Shown in pieces: positions 25,263-32,553 of a stretch of 64,000 bases of DNA. The first letter of the stretch is position 1; every line of letters begins with the position of its first letter. Location of the stretch: assembly GCF_036924515.1 (NCBI RefSeq), contig NZ_JAZHRR010000001.1, positions 124,001-188,000 on the forward strand, in the 5' to 3' direction. This stretch comes from Bradyrhizobium sp. AZCC 1610. Its GTDB lineage: Bacteria; Pseudomonadota; Alphaproteobacteria; Rhizobiales; Xanthobacteraceae. A program made the position numbers and the translations under genes. Below the pieces are notes generated by a model, which did not search any database, was not told the DNA's origin, and was given only the letters and a program-made list of their open reading frames with translations.

Positions 25263-25841
25263 TTAAGTATGCGCCCGCGGCGGTGCAACCGGCAGCAGCA
25301 CATCGAACAGCGTCTTGCTGGCGGTCGGGCTGGTACCTTCGATCGACAGCAGCCGGCGCTTGGAGATCGCTCCGCCGTGTGGCGAGATCTTGTCGGCATA
25401 GTTGCCTACCTCGAGCACGCGGTGGCAGGGCACGATGATCATGAAGGGATTGCGGCCGATCGCCTGCGTCACCGAATAGACCGCGCCGGAGGCGCGTAAG
25501 GCCGAGGCTATTTCCGCATAGGTCCGGGTTTCCCCGCGCGGGATCGCGCGCGCATAGGCGTAAACGCGCTGGCTGAAGGCGGGAATGCCGGTCATATCAA
25601 GCGCGACCTCGGCAAAATCGCACGCCTCCCCGCGCAGCAGAGCTGTGATGCCTTCGATCGCGACCGGGACATTCGGGGGAGGGCGAAGTTCGCGCGCATC
25701 CGGATAGAGCTGAAACAGCCGCCGCCGCGTATCGATCTCGCGCACTTCAGGAAGCTGCACGCCGATGATGCCCGACGGGCCCCACGCTATGCCGCAGCGG
25801 CCGATCCCCGTGTCAAAGATAGTGTACCCACGCCCCGTCAT
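25263..25841 (-). CDS. ogt: Methylated-DNA-protein cysteine methyltransferase
   Basis: O6-alkylguanine repair protein, 192 aa. The suicide-cysteine motif PCHRV is intact, preceded by QAIGRNPFMIIV and followed by GGAISKRRLLSIEG. RGETRTYAEIA marks the DNA-binding helix. It lacks the Ada regulatory domain, but an AraC-type gene follows 6 bases downstream, a separated arrangement reminiscent of Ada parts; functional linkage is only inferred. Confidence 0.92.
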   Translation of the reverse strand: MTGRGYTIFDTGIGRCGIAWGPSGIIGVQLPEVREIDTRRRLFQLYPDARELRPPPNVPVAIEGITALLRGEACDFAEVALDMTGIPAFSQRVYAYARAIPRGETRTYAEIASALRASGAVYSVTQAIGRNPFMIIVPCHRVLEVGNYADKISPHGGAISKRRLLSIEGTSPTASKTLFDVLLPVAPPRAHT

Positions 25842-25985
25842 ACACGCCCACCAAGCCCAGATCGGATCATAGCACCGACGTGATCGGGCGCATCTGGAAT
25901 TTTCGGAAAGTTAACAGTGAGGCGGGACGGGCAACGGAACAGCTTGGCGGATCGCGCGATGTCGGCTAATCATGGGGCGCGACCC

Positions 25986-26059
25986 GCGGGCGTAGTTCAA
26001 TGGTAGAACGGCAGCTTCCCAAGCTGCATACGAGGGTTCGATTCCCTTCGCCCGCTCCA
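25986..26059 (+). tRNA. tRNA-Gly (anticodon CCC)
   Basis: Acceptor stem GCGGGCG pairs with CGCCCGC; D arm GTTC/GAAC; anticodon stem GCAGC/GCTGC with loop TTCCCAA giving anticodon CCC; T loop TTCGATT; CCA is encoded (26057-26059). All arms fold. No integrase gene or duplicated 3' end is seen nearby. Confidence 0.97.
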
Positions 26060-26065
26060 ACCCAT

Positions 26066-26143
26066 GCGGGTGGATTAGCCGCAGGCGTAATCCAGCGATA
26101 ACGCGGCGATGGCGGACTACGCCTTCGGCTAACCGCCAATCGC
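26066..26143. repeat. Imperfect palindrome, family G
   Basis: GCGGGTGGATTAGCCGCAGG and CTACGCCTTCGGCTAACCGCC are imperfect complements around GCGTAATCCAGCGATAAC, just after tRNA-Gly. Single copy here. Confidence 0.6.
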
Positions 26144-26182
26144 AAATGTAAGCGTGATTGCGACGATGAGTGCAGTCCGCAT
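26129..26182 (-). CDS. Possible truncated signal-peptide ORF (17 aa)
   Basis: ATG with a GGGAGG ribosome site 6 bases upstream opens MRTALIVAITLTFAIGG, a typical export signal, then stops inside the family G repeat. I read it as the start of a secreted-protein gene cut off by the repeat, or a genuine tiny membrane peptide. The rest of 26184-26440 shows only an AAAATGGG/CCCATTTT hairpin with eight T (26345-26366), terminator-like on the plus strand. Confidence 0.3.
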   Translation of the reverse strand: MRTALIVAITLTFAIGG

Positions 26183-26344
26183 TTCAGCCTCCCCCGTGCT
26201 TCTACGGTTGAGATCTCGCTCGACGGTCAACCGATGCGCTGACGAAGAACGCCGAGAGCTTCTTCCCTGCACTGGCAGGACCCTCGACTTCGTTCCGCAC
26301 GAACAGGAAAGCAACAGTCTTGCCTGAAAAAGCTAGCCGCTCAG

Positions 26345-26366
26345 AAAATGGGCTCCCATTTTTTTT
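26345..26366 (+). terminator. Terminator-like hairpin with T8
   Basis: AAAATGG-GCTC-CCATTTT followed by further T to a run of eight. It lies about 290 bases past tRNA-Gly and 75 bases before the next gene, so it may end tRNA read-through. Confidence 0.4.
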
Positions 26367-26440
26367 GGAATCTGGCCTCCTTAATTGCCGGAGAGTTCGT
26401 GTGATTCGCGAATTAATGACAGTCCACAATGGAGGCTGCC

Positions 26441-26806
26441 ATGAAAGCGTTCGGTCGCGTACTAACGATGTTCGGTATTCTCCTGGTGTCCTTTCGTGCT
26501 GACGCTCACGATCCGTCGATGGCGCACCACGAATGGTTCAACCGACAGGAAATGAACCCTGCCGCACGGCTGCGACTCGGTGTCCCGTGGAAGTCATGCT
26601 GCGACAACGGCGACGTATTCAAAACCCGCTTCAGGGTGGCTGAAGATCGCTCAGACCAGTGGCAATACCTGAAGGATGGACATTGGAGAACTGTCCCGCC
26701 TGACATCATCAAGGAAGAGGATACGCCGGACCATCTGCCCGTGCTGTTCATCAATAAGTACACGGGAATGGAGCTCTGCTTCTTCGTGCCGAAGGGTGGA
26801 TTGTGA
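26441..26806 (+). CDS. Small secreted protein of unknown function
   Basis: 121 aa; signal peptide of about 24 residues ends at ADA, followed by HDPSMAHHEWFNRQEMNP. A conserved-looking SCCDNGDVFKTRF segment and two more Cys/His positions (ELCFFVPKGGL) suggest disulfides or metal binding. Similar short periplasmic proteins with a CC-x-N/D motif are common in rhizobia; function unknown. The ATG at 26441 has GGAGG 5 bases upstream. GC content is visibly lower than in neighbours. Ends just before the ssrA gene. Confidence 0.65.
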   Translation: MKAFGRVLTMFGILLVSFRADAHDPSMAHHEWFNRQEMNPAARLRLGVPWKSCCDNGDVFKTRFRVAEDRSDQWQYLKDGHWRTVPPDIIKEEDTPDHLPVLFINKYTGMELCFFVPKGGL

Positions 26807-26814
26807 CGCTTTAG

Positions 26815-27195
26815 GCCTGTCGCCAGCTCAACCCGTCGACCATGGGCGACAGAAGCCTATCTTTCACCGGCGATCACGCGTAGGGTCGCTTCGTCGCAAG
26901 ACGATGGCGCTGAACCTTAGAGTGGACTGCGGGCAGACCCGGGGGCAGTACCCGGCGCCTCCACCTTAGCAGCTTAAAGGTCTCATCTCGGTGAGATCGA
27001 TTCTGCCGAAAGGTCGAATCCCAGGGCTGCTAAGGCGGGGGCGAACCAGGATCGATGGTCGCAAAGAAGCTCTGAATTGTGCTCGGCATGATACCGCCGT
27101 TATCGGGTCAAAAACCTAAATGCAAACGATAACGTTGCATTGAACGAAGTGCGCCTCGCGGCGTAACCTGTTCGGGGTTGGTCCACCTGGCAACA
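26815..27195 (+). ncRNA. ssrA: Circularly permuted two-piece tmRNA
   Basis: The acceptor piece comes first and ends CGCCTCC-A-CC (26956-26965); after a 71-base spacer the coding piece begins GGGGGCG (27037). These pair into a 7-bp acceptor stem with G3-U70, the alanine identity pair. The spacer ends form a perfect 10-bp inverted repeat (CCTTAGCAGC 26964-26973 with GCTGCTAAGG 27026-27035) that brings the ends together for processing. The tag frame starts at GCA 27122 and ends TAA 27166: ANDNVALNEVRLAA. A CTGTCGCC/GGCGACAG hairpin lies near the 5' side of the acceptor piece. Outer limits (about 26815 and 27195) are approximate. A UUCG-loop terminator follows. Rescues stalled ribosomes. Confidence 0.93.
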
Positions 27196-27206
27196 GAACG
27201 GCCATC

Positions 27207-27242
27207 GCCGCGTCAGCCTTCGGGTTGGCGCGGCTTTTATTT
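27207..27242 (+). terminator. Intrinsic terminator of ssrA
   Basis: GCCGCG-T-CAGCC, loop TTCG, GGTTG-G-CGCGGC, then TTTTATTT. A twelve-base-pair stem (with G-U pairs) and UUCG tetraloop, ideally placed after the tmRNA coding piece. Confidence 0.88.
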
Positions 27243-27329
27243 GTGGCCCGGCTCACTGCTCGCCCGTTGCCTTCAGTTTCCGTCGCTGCCGTGCTAGGCA
27301 CGAGGCGTGTCGCAAAAGAGGAGTGCGCG

Positions 27330-27890
27330 TTGACCCAGGCGATCACTTCCGCTGACACCTCCCGCAACAGCCTGCTCGTGGTCGCCGCCGGCGGCGTCAT
27401 CTCAGGCATCCTCACGCCGCTGTTGCCGACGCTGATCGACATGATCGTCGGCTTGCCCGGCCAGCTTCGCATTTCGCTGATCGCGGTGCCGTTTGCCGCG
27501 CTCGTCTTCATTCTGGTGCGGCGCTTCAGCGCCAATCCGTGGTGGGCGGCGGGGCTTGCCGCCATCGTCACCATGGTGGCTTTTGTCTGCGCGGTGAACG
27601 CGGCCATCTTTATCGAGGGACAGACCGCAGGCGCTGCCACGGTCATGCGCTATCTGCTCGCCGGATTGACCGGCGGCGTTGTCGGCACCGCCGTTATGGC
27701 GCTGGGGATCGGCCTGTTGCCGGCGGGGCCGCGTGCGGCTGCCGCATGGTGGCCGATGCTGATCACGGGCACACTCATCGGCACGCTGCTGGCGCTCGAC
27801 AATGCGCTCGGCCTCGACCAGCTCTCGTTCCTCTATCCGGTCTGGCAGGCGGCAGTCGCGGTGCGGCTGGTGATGGCGCTGCGGTCCTGA
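27330..27890 (+). CDS. Membrane protein of unknown function
   Basis: 186 aa with about five membrane segments (residues about 14-30, 45-62, 68-88, 100-125, 130-150). No family recognised. I chose the TTG start at 27330 because GAGGAG lies 7 bases upstream; in-frame starts further upstream fall in or next to the ssrA terminator. Stands alone between ssrA and the chemoreceptor gene. Confidence 0.6.
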   Translation: MTQAITSADTSRNSLLVVAAGGVISGILTPLLPTLIDMIVGLPGQLRISLIAVPFAALVFILVRRFSANPWWAAGLAAIVTMVAFVCAVNAAIFIEGQTAGAATVMRYLLAGLTGGVVGTAVMALGIGLLPAGPRAAAAWWPMLITGTLIGTLLALDNALGLDQLSFLYPVWQAAVAVRLVMALRS

Positions 27891-28008
27891 CGGCCCAGAG
27901 CCGCGTGCAGCCCCGTAGTTCTACCGGCCTGCATTTAAGCCTGCATTAAGGCTGCCTTAGCCGAGTTCCGCATACGTTGGCTGTTCTCTCACGCAGCGGA
28001 ATCACAAC

Positions 28009-30084
28009 ATGCGGATCGGCAGGCTTTTTGCGGTATCGATGCTTTCGGTGACGGTCCTGGCGGTCATTCTCGGTGCCGGGGTCCTTGTCCCGCAGTACCG
28101 GACCTTCGCCAGCAAGAGCGAGGCGATCAAGGCGGTGGAGGCCTACGGCACGGTGCTGGCGGTTGGCCAGCAGGTTGCCGGCTACCGGGCGCCCTATGTC
28201 GGTCCGCTGTTCCAGGAAGGCGCCGCGACGCAGGCCCAGCTCGATATTGCCGCGAAGGCCGTGCAGACGGCAGATGCAGTGTTCGCAAAAGCGCGGACCG
28301 CTGTCGGCGCGCTCAGCGATGGCGCAGCGATCGTGCAGGGCCTCAACCAGGCGGCGGCCAAACTGGCCGAGGTTCGCACAGCGAGCGATCGCGCGATGGC
28401 GCTGCCGATGAGCGCGCGCGATTCTGCGGCGATCAAAGGCTTCCTGCCGGGCATCGCCCAGACCGTGGCCATTCTCGAACCGCTGTTGAACCGCCTTGAA
28501 AATCAGGTCGCGATGGCGGACGCGTCGCTGACGGCGCTGTTGAATGTCGCCCGTACGTCGCAGGATCTGCGAATCTCGGCGGGCGGTCGAGCTGCTACGG
28601 TATCGCTTGCGATCAGCACCCGCCGTCCAGTGACGGCGGCTGAAATATCGACCATGGACCGCGCCCAGGGCCGCGTCGATCTCGACCGCGAGCGGATCGA
28701 GGCCGGCGTGGATCAGATCGGCAGCCCGCCGCGTCTTACGAAAGCGATGAACGACGCGATCGAGGCCTATTTCGGAAAGGCCGCGCCGTGGCTTGAAAAA
28801 GTGATGGCGGCCGGACGCAACGACGGTCAATACGGGATCGGCGCTAATGAACTCGCCACCACGATCGTGCCGGCGGTGCAGGCCTTCTTCGCTGTGCGCG
28901 ATGCGGCGCTCACGGAAGCCGCCGAACGTGCGGGCGCCGCGCGCGACGCTGCCTTGACGATGCTGGCGCTGGCCGGCCTTGCTGTTGTGGCGCTGCTCGC
29001 CGTGCTTGCCGGCGTCACCGTGATGTTGCGGCGGCGCGTGATCACGCCGCTCGCGACGCTGACCGGCGTCGTCGGCGATCTCGCCGCCGGCCGGCATGAC
29101 GTCACGATCCCGACCATTGAGCGTGCCGACGAAATCGGCGCCATGGCGGGATCGCTGCAGATTTTCAAGGACGCCCTGATTGCCAAGAAGGCCGCCGACG
29201 CGGCCGCTGCGGTAGAAGCGGATGCAAAGATCCAGCGCGGGCAGCGCGTCGACCGGATCACCAGCGACTTCGAAGCGATGATCGGCCAAATCGTCGAGAT
29301 CGTGTCACAGGCCTCGACCGAGCTGGAAGCCTCCGCCGGCACGTTGACGGCGACCGCGGAGCGTTCGGAGGAGCTTGCCACCACGGTTGCGGCGGCTTCC
29401 GAGGAAGCCTCCACCAATGTGCAATCGGTCGCATCCGCCACCGAAGAGATGGCGTCGTCAGTCAACGAGATCAGCCGTCAGGTCCAGGGCTCGGCGCGGA
29501 TCGCCAGTGAGGCGGTGGAGCAGGCGCAGAAGACCAACGCCCGCGTCGCTGAACTCGCCAAGGCAGCCGCTCGGATCGGCGACGTGGTGGAGCTGATCAA
29601 CACCATCGCCGGCCAGACCAACCTGCTGGCGCTCAACGCCACCATCGAGGCGGCACGGGCCGGCGAAGCGGGGCGCGGCTTTGCGGTGGTGGCGTCCGAG
29701 GTGAAGGCGCTGGCCGAACAGACGGCCAAAGCGACCGGCGAGATCAGCCAGCAGATATCGGGCATCCAGGCGGCGACGCAGGAATCGGTCGGCGCCATCA
29801 AGGAGATCGGCGACACCATCGGACGGATGTCGGAGATCGCCTCGACCATCGCAGCCGCGGTCGAGGAGCAGGGCGCGGCGACTCAGGAAATTTCCCGCAA
29901 CGTGCAGCAGGCCGCGCACGGCACGCAGCAGGTTTCCGCCAACATCGCCGACGTGCAGCGTGGCGCCAGCGAGACCGGGTCCGCCTCGGCCCAGGTGCTT
30001 GGCGCGGCAAAGTCGCTGTCCGGCGAAAGCGACCGGCTCAAGCGCGAGGTCGGCAAGTTCCTCAGTTCGGTGCGGGCGGCCTGA
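28009..30084 (+). CDS. Methyl-accepting chemotaxis protein
   Basis: 691-aa chemoreceptor. TM1 about 7-27, a long periplasmic helical sensor (28-313), TM2 about 315-340, HAMP about 340-395, and a cytoplasmic signalling coiled coil to the end. The conserved tip reads [28 protein letters not shown] followed by [18 protein letters not shown]. Ligand unknown. There is no CheR/CheB pentapeptide at the C-terminus. No che genes are nearby. Confidence 0.93.
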   Translation: MRIGRLFAVSMLSVTVLAVILGAGVLVPQYRTFASKSEAIKAVEAYGTVLAVGQQVAGYRAPYVGPLFQEGAATQAQLDIAAKAVQTADAVFAKARTAVGALSDGAAIVQGLNQAAAKLAEVRTASDRAMALPMSARDSAAIKGFLPGIAQTVAILEPLLNRLENQVAMADASLTALLNVARTSQDLRISAGGRAATVSLAISTRRPVTAAEISTMDRAQGRVDLDRERIEAGVDQIGSPPRLTKAMNDAIEAYFGKAAPWLEKVMAAGRNDGQYGIGANELATTIVPAVQAFFAVRDAALTEAAERAGAARDAALTMLALAGLAVVALLAVLAGVTVMLRRRVITPLATLTGVVGDLAAGRHDVTIPTIERADEIGAMAGSLQIFKDALIAKKAADAAAAVEADAKIQRGQRVDRITSDFEAMIGQIVEIVSQASTELEASAGTLTATAERSEELATTVAAASEEASTNVQSVASATEEMASSVNEISRQVQGSARIASEAVEQAQKTNARVAELAKAAARIGDVVELINTIAGQTNLLALNATIEAARAGEAGRGFAVVASEVKALAEQTAKATGEISQQISGIQAATQESVGAIKEIGDTIGRMSEIASTIAAAVEEQGAATQEISRNVQQAAHGTQQVSANIADVQRGASETGSASAQVLGAAKSLSGESDRLKREVGKFLSSVRAA

Positions 30085-30109
30085 GCCGCCATCGCAAAAG
30101 CGGACGCTG

Positions 30110-30430
30110 CTAGGGCGCGATCGTCAGCACTGCCTTCATGTTCGGATGGTACCGGCAATAGTACTCGACGGTGCCGGCCTTCTTCAGAATCGACGTCACG
30201 GTCTTGTTCGTCGGCATGGCGACGTCGAAATCGCCGTTGAGCGCGGTCGCGGTGTGCACGAACACGTCTTTGTTGATCCATTCGATGGTGTCGCCGACCC
30301 TGGCCGAGACCTCGGCCGGCGCGAACACCAGATCGGTCGTCGTGATTTGAATCGTCGCCGCATGCGCCGGGACGGCCATCATGCCGAACAGCAGGGTGGC
30401 CATAGCAAGCAGATAGCGTCCTGGACGCAT
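30110..30430 (-). CDS. Cupredoxin (amicyanin/plastocyanin-like)
   Basis: 106 aa, exported (signal ends AHA, residue 24). Type I copper ligands are all present: H59 (FVHTAT), C92, H95 and M98 in YYCRYHPNMK. A short single-domain blue-copper electron carrier of the periplasm. It is the last gene of a unit starting with DUF4142 and, upstream, the ECF sigma factor; 15 bases separate it from DUF4142. Confidence 0.9.
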   Translation of the reverse strand: MRPGRYLLAMATLLFGMMAVPAHAATIQITTTDLVFAPAEVSARVGDTIEWINKDVFVHTATALNGDFDVAMPTNKTVTSILKKAGTVEYYCRYHPNMKAVLTIAP

Positions 30431-30445
30431 GGCGGGCTCCTTACC

Positions 30446-30967
30446 TTACTTCAGCTTGGCGGCGACCTGTTCGGCGTGCTGCTGGTGGCCCTGAAAAATC
30501 TTCAGGCCGGTCTGCAGCAGGCTCTTCAGCTCGGCATTGCTGGCCGATGGAATCAGTTGCGTTTCCAGCGCGCCGTTGACGGCCTTGTGGTAGGCGACTT
30601 CGTTGGCGACATAGGCCTTGTCGTATTCGGCGCCTTTCAGCTTGGCGAGTTCGGCGAGCTTGTCGGTGGCCTGCTTCGACAGCGCCTTGCTGGTGTCGTT
30701 GTCCTCCGGCGTCACCTTCAGCTTCTTGACGAGGTCGAGCGCCTGCTTGTTCACGGCCTCATGGTCGCGCACCATGTCCTGCGCGAATGCCTTGACATCC
30801 TTGTTGCCGGCTTTCTCGATCGCCTGCTTGGCGGCGGCGATGTCGATCACGCCAGCCGTGTAGGCGATATGCGCGATCTGGGGATCGGTGGGTTTTGCGC
30901 CCTGCGCCAGCGCGGGGCCGGTCAGCAGGCTTAGTGCGGCGATCGCCGCGCTCAATCGAATGAACAT
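30446..30967 (-). CDS. DUF4142 secreted protein
   Basis: 173 aa; signal peptide ends ALA (21). The mature part is a four-helix, ferritin-like DUF4142 domain with AAKQAIEKAGNKDVKAFAQDMVRDHEAVNKQ and VAYHKAVNGALE; helical residues E/H recur at typical positions. Function is unknown, often stress-linked. Its own promoter (31021-31047) is identical in -35, spacing and -10 to that of the sigma gene, making it a likely ECF target. Confidence 0.88.
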   Translation of the reverse strand: MFIRLSAAIAALSLLTGPALAQGAKPTDPQIAHIAYTAGVIDIAAAKQAIEKAGNKDVKAFAQDMVRDHEAVNKQALDLVKKLKVTPEDNDTSKALSKQATDKLAELAKLKGAEYDKAYVANEVAYHKAVNGALETQLIPSASNAELKSLLQTGLKIFQGHQQHAEQVAAKLK

Positions 30968-31020
30968 GGTCTGACACTCCTGTGGCGCGGCAAGCCGCGC
31001 GTTGTTGATGCACAGGAGTT

Positions 31021-31047
31021 GGATGGTCGTGGAGTGCAGAGGTTCCC
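31021..31047 (-). promoter_or_regulatory. ECF-type promoter of DUF4142-cupredoxin
   Basis: Minus strand GGGAACC (plus 31047-31041), 15 bases, CATCC (plus 31025-31021). The same elements with the same 15-base gap precede the sigma gene at 31774-31800. No third copy was seen in the window. Confidence 0.75.
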
Positions 31048-31054
31048 GGAAAAG

Positions 31055-31741
31055 TTAATCGAAACCCAGCCGCTCCAGCACCGTGTCCGTCAGCCGTTCG
31101 CAGCGCTTGCCGGCGAAGGGAAAGGCTTCCATCACCACGGGGCCGATCTTCCTCTCGACGATGTCGCGCAGCATCGTGCGGGCGCGATGTAGCCGGGTTT
31201 TCACCGTCTCCGGCTTGAGCGAGAGAATCTCGGCGGTCTCTTCCACGTTCATCCCCTCGATGACGCGGGTGATGAAGACGAGACGGAACGCCTCCGGCAA
31301 TTCGTCGATGGCGTGCTCGACGACATGCTGGATTTCACGCTGGGCCATGGATTTTTCCGGATCGTCGGAGGCGGCAAGAGGGAACTGGATGATCTCTGCT
31401 TCGAGCGCGCCCTGCGGCAGCGCGTCCATCTCGACGGCGGGCCGCTGGCGGCGCAGCCGGCCCAGCGCTTCGTTCATCGCGATCCGCGACAGCCACGTCG
31501 ACAGGCTGGAATCGCCGCGAAAACTTTCCAGATGCGTGAAGGCGCGGACGTAGGCGTCCTGCACGACGTCCTCGGCCTCGCTATCATTGCGCAGGATGCC
31601 GCGGGCAAGGCGATAGAGCCTGCGGTTGTTCGCCTGCATGATGGCACGGACGGCGGCTTCGTCGCGGGCCAGCGCCCGCCGCACCAGCTCGGTGTCGCCG
31701 GATTCGACGGGCGCTGCTTGCGGTATCTGGGCCTGACGCAT
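31055..31741 (-). CDS. ECF RNA polymerase sigma factor
   Basis: 228 aa. Region 2 (about 25-95): NNRRLYRLARGILRNDSEAEDVVQDAYVRAFTHLESFRGDSSLSTWLSRIAMNEAL. Region 4 (about 135-190): ELPEAFRLVFITRVIEGMNVEETAEILSLKPETVKTRLHRAR. A C-terminal extension of about 35 residues holds a single Cys (FAGKRCERLTDTVLERL). No anti-sigma gene adjoins it. It is preceded by GGGAACC-N15-CATCC, implying autoregulation, and the next gene downstream has the same promoter. The start at 31741 avoids overlapping that promoter; longer in-frame starts do overlap it. Confidence 0.9.
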   Translation of the reverse strand: MRQAQIPQAAPVESGDTELVRRALARDEAAVRAIMQANNRRLYRLARGILRNDSEAEDVVQDAYVRAFTHLESFRGDSSLSTWLSRIAMNEALGRLRRQRPAVEMDALPQGALEAEIIQFPLAASDDPEKSMAQREIQHVVEHAIDELPEAFRLVFITRVIEGMNVEETAEILSLKPETVKTRLHRARTMLRDIVERKIGPVVMEAFPFAGKRCERLTDTVLERLGFD

Positions 31742-31773
31742 GATGGGTCCACCAATAACAGGGTATTGGGGTT

Positions 31774-31800
31774 GGATGCGGCCAGGGCAAACCGGTTCCC
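31774..31800 (-). promoter_or_regulatory. ECF-type promoter of the sigma gene
   Basis: Minus strand GGGAACC (plus 31800-31794), 15 bases, CATCC (plus 31778-31774), 33 bases ahead of the sigma start. Identical in layout to 31021-31047. Confidence 0.72.
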
Positions 31801-31815
31801 GAAATATTTCGATTT

Positions 31816-31856
31816 TGTGGGTGGACAAAGGCGCGTTTGCGCCGTGCCCACCCTGC
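31816..31856. repeat. Partial family H palindrome
   Basis: GTGGGTGGACAAAGGCGCG and CGCCGTGCCCACCC arms resemble one side of the element at 38735-38827. It lies between the NTF2-like gene and the sigma promoter. Confidence 0.5.
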
Positions 31857-31863
31857 AAACCTG

Positions 31864-32226
31864 TTACGCCGCCGGAACCTGGTCGAGGAACCCGGTGATG
31901 CTGCGGATGCGGCCGTCGCTGAGCACGGCGAAATCCGTGCCCTTGATCGGGCTGTCGCCGCCGTCGGGCCCGAGGCCCCAGGAGAAGCGGACGTGATCGC
32001 CAAAGCCATTGGGCTCGCCGATCAGCCTGAATTTGAAATCCGGAAAGCGCTGCTGCACGCCGGCGACAAGCGCGTCGACGCCGTCATGGCCGTCGCCGCT
32101 CATCAGGGGGTCGACGTATTTCGCATCCGTCGTCCAGTTCGCGGCCAGCATCTCGCGGCGGCGCTGTGGCGCACGCTCGTTCCACAAATCGATGTAGCGG
32201 TTCGCGACGGTCTTGTGGTCGGTCAT
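31864..32226 (-). CDS. NTF2-like (SnoaL-type) protein
   Basis: 120 aa, one cone-shaped NTF2-like domain: ANRYIDLWNERAPQRRREML, YVDPLMSGDGHDGVDALVAG and GTDFAVLSDGRIRSITGFLD. Probably cytoplasmic; enzymatic role unknown. The AAGGAG ribosome site 6 bases ahead of the ATG is partly buried in an 11-bp inverted repeat (32235-32278). Confidence 0.85.
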   Translation of the reverse strand: MTDHKTVANRYIDLWNERAPQRRREMLAANWTTDAKYVDPLMSGDGHDGVDALVAGVQQRFPDFKFRLIGEPNGFGDHVRFSWGLGPDGGDSPIKGTDFAVLSDGRIRSITGFLDQVPAA

Positions 32227-32234
32227 GTTGCTCT

Positions 32235-32278
32235 CCTTCGATAGTGCTGGATGGATCGGCTCAACGTACTATCGAAGG
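32235..32278 (-). promoter_or_regulatory. Inverted repeat covering a ribosome-binding site
   Basis: CCTTCGATAGT (32235-32245) and ACTATCGAAGG (32268-32278) are perfect 11-bp complements 22 bases apart. In the NTF2-like mRNA the 3' arm contains GAAGG of the ribosome site, so folding would mask it. It could equally be an operator for a dimeric repressor. The following 275 bases up to the PHA-synthase-like gene show nothing else. Confidence 0.55.
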
Positions 32279-32553
32279 TTTGGGCGGGCCGATCGATTAC
32301 CTCCGAGGTCAAGGATTTCGATTTTGCAAGTCTTCCGTTCCGCTGCCGCCCCGGCCGTGGGCGTCCAGCGCATCGAGGAAGCATCGCACCTTGGCCGTGC
32401 CGCACCGCAATCGCGGGCGCGTGACCATTGATCGGGCTGGGGCCTGCGCCAGATTTGGCGTAAAAGCATGATCTCGACCTCGTTTGGTTGATCAGGGTCA
32501 AAGCTTGGCCCTTGCCGTCCTCACTATGCAGGGCGATCAATCGGTGGACGGAC

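Noticed and set aside
25986..26440. tRNA-Gly as attachment site of an integrated element
   Set aside because: No integrase and no duplicate of the tRNA 3' end was found in the window.
32235..32278. ROSE-type thermosensor
   Set aside because: ROSE elements have short imperfect hairpins with a UUGCU-like anti-ribosome-site strand; here the arms are a long perfect repeat.
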